This document shows positions 57,190-64,000 of a stretch of DNA of 64,000 bases, piece after piece. Source of the DNA: Adenophora triphylla var. japonica (Eukaryota; Streptophyta; Magnoliopsida; Asterales; Campanulaceae); contig JAFEMH010001307.1 of the NCBI GenBank assembly GCA_022495995.1, positions 432,793 to 496,792 of the forward strand. The letters are read 5' to 3'. Each line of letters begins with the position of its first letter. The first letter of the stretch is position 1. The notes under the pieces are model-generated. The model saw only the letters and a list, made by a program, of their open reading frames with translations. It did not search any database and was not told the DNA's origin. Both the position numbers and the translations under genes were made by a program.

Positions 57190-60100
57190 TCGTTAATTCG
57201 ATGATCGTAGTTGGATGTATAAGCGGAAGTTGCCGAATCAACGCTTATCCAATCCCGAGTTTTATGTAGGGTCAAGGGGTTTTGGCTGACTGCTCAATTA
57301 AATAAAACCCATTACACGGATAAGGACGGTAAGATTAGGTGTCCATGCGACAAGTGTTGTAATGTCAAGTATCTAAGCTTGATCGAGACTCGAAACATCT
57401 TTGCGTAACGGGTTTGAAGTTGGGTACAAACGAAGGACCCGTCACGGCGAAATGAGACGCGCACAAATGTTGCGAATAATCCCCCCGAGAATATTCATGT
57501 ACCTCCCGAACCCGAACCTATTATTCAGACAATAAAGAACCACCTTTGAATATGGAAGATATGGTTAGGATGCAAATTCGGTCCTTCCTTCGATTGGTCG
57601 AGAACCAACAAAGAAGAACCAACCCCGGGCAGCTTCAAGAAATTTATTGATGCGCGGACTCGCAAAAGAGAAGGCTCCATCCAGGTTGCGAGATCGCCGT
57701 GTCGGAGAGGCCGCGGCCGAGCTCCCAACATAAAGGTCATTGCACATAGCGCCCTCGTTTATAATCGTATCATGAAAGCAATTAAGCGGATGTTGCCGAA
57801 AGAGAATAAGATGGTTACAAACTTTTATGAGACAAAGAAGTTGGTTGGGGCGGATTGGGCTAAGTGTTATGAAAAGATTGATGCGTGTAAGAATGACGCA
57901 TGCTTTGATTCCACAAGGAAGATTCACGAGAAGACGTAGTGTTCAATTTGGCGGACAAAGTAGATATAAGCCAAGCCTGGAGGGGGAGTTCAAAACACAA
58001 GAAAAAGCACATACCACATAAGCGGAGTTGCGTTACATGCGCGGTTGATTCTAAGACTACACTTGACGCCTCTACAGCGTCTAAATCTACTGCGGCAGGC
58101 AATGCGTTGGCATAAAGGAAAGTTTGCGTGAAGATGGTGTGTGTTGATTCATCCCGGTGATGGGGAGGCATGGAAACACTTTGATGAGACTTATCCCGAC
58201 TTTCAAGGCGTACGAAGCAAGAAATATACTAAGTTATGCATTCTGCTTGCGATGGTTTCAATCCAGTTTGGTCACTCGGGGCAAGAAATCTTACTCTTGC
58301 TTGGCCTGTTATAGCCACCGTCTACAATCTTCCGCCTGCCGGTTGTGTATGAGTGATCCTCTCACATGTTCTTGTCGTTCAGTTCATCCCCGGCCCAAAC
58401 AGCTCCCGGGAGGAACATTGACGTCTATCTCCAGACCTTTGATGGGACGGAATTGAAGCGACTTTGGGAGGATGGGGTCGAAACGTGGGATGCTTTTCAA
58501 GCGAGAGGAATTTATTCGGCATGAAGGCTGCGCTTGATGTCAGGACGATTAATGAAGCTTCCCTGCATATGGGATGTTTATCGGGTTGGGAGGCACCCCG
58601 CACGGGAAGTTGGCCCATGTCCAAATTATTGTATGAGTGACACAAAGTCTTTCACGCTCACGCACTCTGGAAAACCATGTTGGTTCGATTGCTATAGACA
58701 ATTTCCTTCACTGAGGACCACCCATTCGGGACCCCAGAGAAGAATGCGTTTAAAAAGAACAAGATTGACCATGATGAGGCCCCGATTCGTTTAAGCTGGT
58801 GACACCCGGTCTATGAGAAGAGTATCTAGATTGCTTCCGATCCTCGGTGGGGGAAAAAGTTTTCGAAGACCAAAATACGAGGGTTTCGGGACTACCATAA
58901 CCTTGGATCGAAGAGGGAGTACCTATTTTGGGAGGCTGCCATGCTTTGGAAAACAAATCTCATTTCGACATAACCTTGACGTGGATGCACATTTAGAGAA
59001 AGAATGTATTCGATAATGTTTTTAACACGTTGATGGATTTTTCCAAGAGAGAACAACTAAAAGACAACGAAAAAGCTCGAAAAGGACCTTAAGGAAATAC
59101 GCCAAGCGTAGGCCTTAGACTTGGGTATACGACGTCAATGGTAAACCAGGTTGGGCCGATGGCTCAATACGTGCTTACAAAGGAAAAGAAGCTCCTCCTC
59201 CTTTGGAAATGGCTCAAGGATTTAAGGCTTCCCGGATGGTTACGCTGTCTAACATTGGTAAGCTGTAGTCCAATGTAGAGGAGGGGAAAGTGCGGGGGTT
59301 TGAAGAGTCACGATTGCCACGCTTTCTTTGGATAGGCTACTTCCGATTGCTCTCGGGGGGTCTCTTTGCCCTGACAATATGCGGGTGGCGTTAACGGAGT
59401 TAAGAAGTGAGTTTTTTCCGAGCGTTAACATGTCGACCACCTTTGCGTGTTGATCACATGAAAAAGCTTGGAGGAGAGCATCGTAGTGACTTTGTGCAAA
59501 CTTTGAGAAGATATTTCCTCCTTGCAGTTTTCTTTGATTCTATGGAGCATTCTTACCGGTCCACTTGGCATACGAAGCTAGAGTCGGTGGTCAGTTCAAT
59601 ACCGGATGGATGTATCCATTTGAGAGGTAATTGAATTTATTCTATTTCTAAATAATTTGAAGGCGTTAACAATATACCTTCTTTAACATTATTTATGTTT
59701 TTTAATCTACGAATGACTTTTAGGTATCTAGGCCAATTGAAAAGGAAGATGAGCAATAGGGCCGTATGGTCGCAGGCCTCCAATTTTCAGAGGCATTTAT
59801 CATAGATGAGATTGTTGCCTTTGTCGGAACATATTTTCCTCCACGATGTTGATACGAGATTGACTAGGGTTGGCCGCATATTACGATGGTGGTTTTTCGT
59901 CTTGAAACATCTACGTATTTTCATCCTACTGGTCGGTTCCTCCGGCAAACGGGTTGGTACGCGTACGTTAACCGCTAAAGAGTTTGCCGCGGTCGAAACG
60001 TATGTTCTTCTTAAGCTGCGACGAGGTTGGGGAATATATCGAAGTAAGTACGGTGATGTTATGTTTTACGCCTCGTCGATTAAATTATGCATGTTTAATT

Positions 60101-60720
60101 ACTGCATATGAAATGCCTTGTTTAACCCTATTGCGAGAATGTTTGAAGATTTAGCTCGGGATTTATCTCCGAACTCATCGCAACTTCAGGACAGAAGAGA
60201 ATTTCCAAGCGGCTAAGGAAATATGTAAATATTTCGTTTCATTCAAATTTATTCTATACATAACTTTAAGCATTCGATCTTAAAATTGTATTAAATTGGT
60301 TACAATATTGTCTTATGAATAGATAAATGAACATCCGGGTGATGCCAAAGGCTGCGAGGTTAAGACATTTAGCATCAAATCTCCGTACTTGAACGTTCAA
60401 TTTATACAACGGTTATTTCGTGAATGGCTATGTGTTTCATACCCAAGCTTACGGGGGATCTAAATTGACGTGGAATAGCGGTGTGAAGCTTAAAGGAAAC
60501 CTTGATTATTATGGCGTCACTGAAAGAAGTAAGTCGAGGTGGAGTATTTGGGTAGAAACTTGAGTGTTGTCTTGTTCAATTGTGATTGGCGGGATCTTTG
60601 TGCGGGTGTTAAGAAGCACGCCATATTTGACACACTCGTCGATGTAAAGAGACTCAAATCCGAGACATAATGCGCGACGACGTCTTCATCTTAGCATCTC
60701 GAAGCACAACGAGTATACTG
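57190..60720 (+). pseudogene. CACTA TNP2-type transposase, decayed
   Basis: Fragments of the plant TNP2 family appear in the correct order in shifting plus frames: the transposase-associated N-terminus with SWMYKRKLPN near 57215 and IRCPCDKCCNVKY near 57335; IKRMLP near 57785; YEKIDACKND near 57860; an RQAMRWHKGK stretch near 58095; HPGDGEAWKHFDETYPDF at 58151-58204; DGFNP near 58250; LWEDGVETWDA near 58462; GLKSHDC-like text near 59300; and the DUF4218-like FFDSMEH near 59530, ending at a GT-AG intron (from 59630 to about 59722) before YLGQLKRKMSNRAVW. A DUF4216-like tail has YVFHTQAYGG near 60430, DYYGVT near 60508 and VVLFNCDWRD near 60568. Indels interrupt it roughly every 100 bp. These proteins cut and join CACTA ends. 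Confidence 0.82.
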
Positions 60721-61199
60721 CTGACTCCCTACCCATCGTCCGCGTCCGACGGATGGTGAGGCATGTCACGGATGACCAAGGCTAGGAGCATGATTGACAA
60801 CCTACCCCATAGTCGAAGCAACTACGCAGTCGTGGATTAGAAACACCCTATCGAGAGGATGAGAATGCCGGTGCCGCTGCGTTTCATCATTAATCATCCA
60901 TTAGATGATGTCACTCCATATTCACTCAAAATGTTGATGAACCCGGGGAGGATATCTTGCAGTGAATTTGCCAACTCCTCCCCGCCTCGTTCGGGTCATC
61001 TACGCGCATGCATTGATATTGATGAATCGAGAGGATCGAGAGGAAAGAGGAAGAGGAAGAGGAAGAGGAAGAGGAAGAGGAAAGAGGAACCGAGGTTTGA
61101 TTCATCGAGTCCGAAGACGAAGATGAAGAACTCGAGATTTTGTAGTAATTCGAGTCCGAGTGATGATGATGGGAATAGACGAAGATTAATATAGTAGTT
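60721..61199 (+). other. Transposase 3' region with Arg/Lys-coding repeat
   Basis: A short frame (60859-61194) contains a KRKRKRKRKRK run from (GAGGAA)n and ends shortly after. Probably the C-terminus or 3' end of the TNP2 gene. Confidence 0.4.
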
Positions 61200-61505
61200 T
61201 AAACTTTAAAATTGTATTGTGAATGCTTTAGATTATTAGAACTTTAAAGTTTTATATGTATCTGTGAATGCTTTAGATTATTAGAACTTTAAAGTTTCAT
61301 ATGTATTGTGAATGCTTTAGATTATTTTTTTAATATCCCGGAAACCGTTTTATATATATTGTGAAGATGCTTTAGATTATTAGAACTTTAAAGTTTTATA
61401 TGTATTGTGAATGCTTTATATTATTAATAGTTTAAAGTTTTATATGTATTGTGAATGCTTTAGATTATTAGAACTTTAAAGTTTTAGATGTATTGTGAAT
61501 ATATT
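61200..61505. repeat. Tandem repeat, 44-48 bp unit
   Basis: Six to seven copies of GTGAATGCTTTAGATTATT followed by AGAACTTTAAAGTTTTATATG. One copy (near 61335) is replaced by an unrelated insert. Confidence 0.88.
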
Positions 61506-61569
61506 GTTTCCTATTGTTAAAGTTGTATATTTTAATATTTTTCTTGTATATACGAGATATGAAGGTTCT

Positions 61570-63375
61570 AATAGGGTAAAGAGAAAGGGTAGATAGCTTA
61601 AGACTAAGCCCATCTACCACATTGATTCTTTGGGACGCAACCGTCCGATCGATCCGGTACCGATGATGTCGACCGCTTCGCGCGGTAGTACTAGCTCCAC
61701 CTGCAGGGCCGGTACTCGGACTGCGCTCGATTACGATGGGAGGATTATTTGTCAGGATATCATCGTATTATGACCGATAAGTAACTTTCTTCATTAATTT
61801 TGATATAAGTTGGTTCCTTTTTTGTTTTATATATAATTCATTATTTAAGTTAAAATGTTATTGTATAAATATACTTGGCGGGTTTGTAGGTGGATACCCC
61901 ACATGGGGACTAAGATCGGGCGATGCGCGGTCTCGGAAAATGACCAGAGTATTGGCCCAGCTAGGAAAATCATTGCCACGGCGAGGCGGAAGGAGGATGC
62001 GTGGGAGGAGTTTAAAGGTAATGTGTTAATGGTTTTATTTAAAACTTAAATGTTTAGTTTTGTTATTAAAATGTTATAATTAATAATGATTATACTCTTT
62101 TAGTTTTGTAATGTTATCATTGTTATATGTTGTAGGCTAAATATTGTGGGCGCCGAGAAATCGGCACGAGACGACGGCTAGATATGTTTTTCGATCGGCG
62201 AGGCTCACAAGCTATTTACGGATTTTATTTGTAACATATTTATCTATCCTTAATTAGTTTAATTAACAATGATTATACTCTTTTAATTTTATAATGCCAT
62301 CATTATATGTTTACGAGATATTCATATTTTTTATAGGTACCACAAAGAGAACTCATTTATACTAATCGGCTCGTGGCGGGACGGCGGCCCTCGACACCTA
62401 GCCTTTTGGATGACCGAGGAGGTGTTTGGTCAATTTGCGGAATATTGGGGGTCGGATGCGGCGAAGGCTATATCCGAGCAGTGAGGCTAAAACCAATAGA
62501 GCAGGAAGCTCCTCGGGAGTCGGCGGCGTTGCATACCGGGGGACGATCCCGGTCGCCGAGTGACATCAACGACCGCATGGTATGTATGTTAGATTTAAAT
62601 GTAGTAGTGTATGCATGCTTTTAAATAGGTTTATGTACGTATGTTAGGTTGCAGAGATGGCCATGTTGATGCTTTATGAAATCCATGGTTTTAGTGTAAA
62701 AATGTAGTGTATGCATGCTTTTAAATCGGTTTAAATGTTGCATTTATACAATTTTCAAAGTAATAATCTCGCTTATTTTATTTATAGGAAAGGGAGCATG
62801 GTCCGAATATCGAGTTTTGTGTGGATGTTTACGCTAGCACCCATATTCGGACTTCTGCGGCGCCCGATCTGACCTCCGCGTGGGTTGTGATCGCTGCTGC
62901 TTAATGCCTTTGTAAGTAAACTATCATTAAATGACTTGATTTTGAATATGTAAATTTATTTATGCCCCTTACATTGTGTATATGATTATAATTGTTTGTT
63001 TTATTTTTGGCCAGTTTTGCATATCGGCCGCCCGTTGTTCCCGAAGAAACGCCTCGGCCCGAGCGCGTCACCTTCGTTCACGATGTTTGGCACTGAGGTC
63101 ACCTGCGAGGGGACATCCCGAGGAGGAGCCCGAGTGTTAGGGATGGGGGATTACGGGCGGCAATGAACCCGTCGACCGGCCGTCGGCGAAATGTTGGCTT
63201 TGCCCACGTTTCATGATCCGAGGGTCGACACTCTGGAGGCTGCGTTGGAGGAGGAGAGACGCGAGCGGGCAAAGCTTGCGGAGGCTCATGCGGAGACTCA
63301 AAGACAATTGGCGCGGTTGATGGCTCATATCGGCCCGGGACTTCCCGGGGTAATACCGGCCGCCCCGAGTTGATT
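61570..63375 (+). pseudogene. Second CACTA gene (TNPA/Ptta-like), decayed
   Basis: Several exon-like pieces separated by AT-rich introns: 61600-61775, 61890-62020, 62150-62230, 62340-62580, 62788-62905 and 63015-63375. Recognisable text includes LHTGGRSRSPSDINDRM near 62530, followed past an intron (GTATGT at about 62580 to TTTATAG before 62789) by EREHGPNIEF near 62790 and DVYASTHIRT near 62825. This matches the late part of plant En/Spm second-gene (Ptta) proteins, where a (H)TGGSxSxxxH...E...EVFxxTH pattern is usual. The last frame (63191-63373) is a short Glu/Arg/Ala coiled coil. This protein class binds subterminal repeats. Confidence 0.6.
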
Positions 63376-63458
63376 ACGGACTATTTTAGACTTGTTTGTA
63401 CTATTTTTTACTCGTTTGTAAACATTTGAGACATTTGATACCCGCGGGAGCCCTCCCG

Positions 63459-63526
63459 CCCTCTCCCCCTCCCCCTCTCCCCCTCCCCCTCTCCCCCCCT
63501 CTCCCCCTCTCCCCCTCTCCCCCTCC
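63459..63526. repeat. C-rich microsatellite (CTCCCC)n
   Basis: About ten units of CTCCCC with small variations; the complementary strand is a G-rich tract able to form stacked-G structures. Confidence 0.9.
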
Positions 63527-63669
63527 CGATTTGAGTACGGTGATATTTAGATTTATTTGGTACGTTGATTTTTGATTTTTAGTTTTTATAGTTTTAGTTT
63601 TATAAATTGAAATGTTATATCGGGTACAAAAAATTTTGGTTTATTGATATTTTAAATTATTTTTTTTAA

Positions 63670-64000
63670 TTTATTTCGAGAATCGACGGAAATTCCGTCG
63701 AAATCTTCGGCGAATTTAATTTTTGATTATAGCGGCGGAAATTCCGTCGCGAAATAAAAATTAATTAAAATAAATTAATTTCGGCGGCGGAATTTTCCGT
63801 CTCGAAATTAATTTATTTTAGTTAATTTTATTTCGGCGACGGAATTTCCGCCGCTATAATCATTTAATTTTTATTTAATTTTTGATTTCGGCGGCGGAAA
63901 TTTCCGTCATTTGTAATAAAATTTAAATTAAAATTAAATAATTTCAGCGACGGTAATTTCCGCCGCTGAAATTAATTCATTTTAATTTAATTTTATTACA
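63670..64000. repeat. CACTA right subterminal repeats
   Basis: Inverted GGCGGAAATTCCGTCG and CGACGGAATTTCCGCCGC words alternate with AATTAATTTTA spacers up to the window edge. Together with 45956-46440 this brackets the element. Confidence 0.78.

Overview
This window looks like repeat-rich, intergenic DNA from a flowering plant, most likely a eudicot. The evidence is its very AT-rich background, many TA-flanked Stowaway MITEs with CTCCCTCCGTCCC ends, Ty1/Copia elements with GAG-PR-INT-RT-RNaseH order, an RTE-type LINE ending in (GTT)n, Mutator, hAT and CACTA DNA transposons, and plant-mobile-domain (PMD) coding remnants. I cannot name the species. I found no convincing intact host gene, tRNA or rRNA. 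Almost every coding stretch is transposon-derived and broken. The one tidy ORF is a 123-codon Mutator-associated reading frame at 39.9 kb.

Layout. 0.5-0.9 kb: solo Copia LTR with a heat-shock-element array. 1.2-1.5 kb: Stowaway. 1.5-6.3 kb: full-length but dead Copia (Copia-1) with an exact TATTA target duplication. 6.6-7.2 kb: two MITEs. 7.7 kb: TA/TG microsatellite. 10.1 kb: Stowaway. 10.8-12.9 kb: non-autonomous Mutator-like element with a 9-bp target duplication and internal tandem repeats. 14.5-18.6 kb: MITE cluster, one MITE split by a 2.47-kb solo LTR of Gypsy type. 21.3-30.9 kb: RTE-like LINE split by a second full-length Copia on the minus strand (Copia-2, 22.69-28.95 kb). 31-38.5 kb: hAT-like ends, a SINE-like head, ATACCC-type degenerate repeats and a satellite-like array with a three-monomer higher-order period. 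39.1-40.6 kb: Mutator-like element with long inverted ends and the 123-codon ORF. 40.8-43.5 kb: remnant of a 'putative plant transposon protein' gene. 43.6-45.96 kb: decayed PMD gene on the minus strand, itself cut by a MITE. 45.956 kb to the window end: a CACTA element of at least 18 kb. It has subterminal GACGGAAT repeats at both visible sides, a decayed TNP2-type transposase (57.2-60.7 kb), a second CACTA gene (61.6-63.4 kb), and a large load of telomere-like, GGCAT and ATT repeats.

Nothing here forms a host pathway. The logic is nested insertion: solo LTR into MITE, Copia-2 into LINE, MITE and then CACTA end into PMD gene. The observations I rate highest are: (1) Copia-2 lacks a tRNA primer site but has a 15-nt sequence just past its 5' LTR that is the exact complement of a stretch in its own LTR, suggesting Tf1-like self-priming; (2) pairs of GC-rich octamers (GCGATCGC and variants) recur at 20-23 bp spacing in unrelated elements; (3) the solo LTR near the left end carries a 30-bp heat-shock-element array; (4) the 35.6-36.9 kb satellite has a ~346-bp trimeric higher-order repeat. 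All identifications are by eye from sequence and motif memory; no alignment or database search was run.
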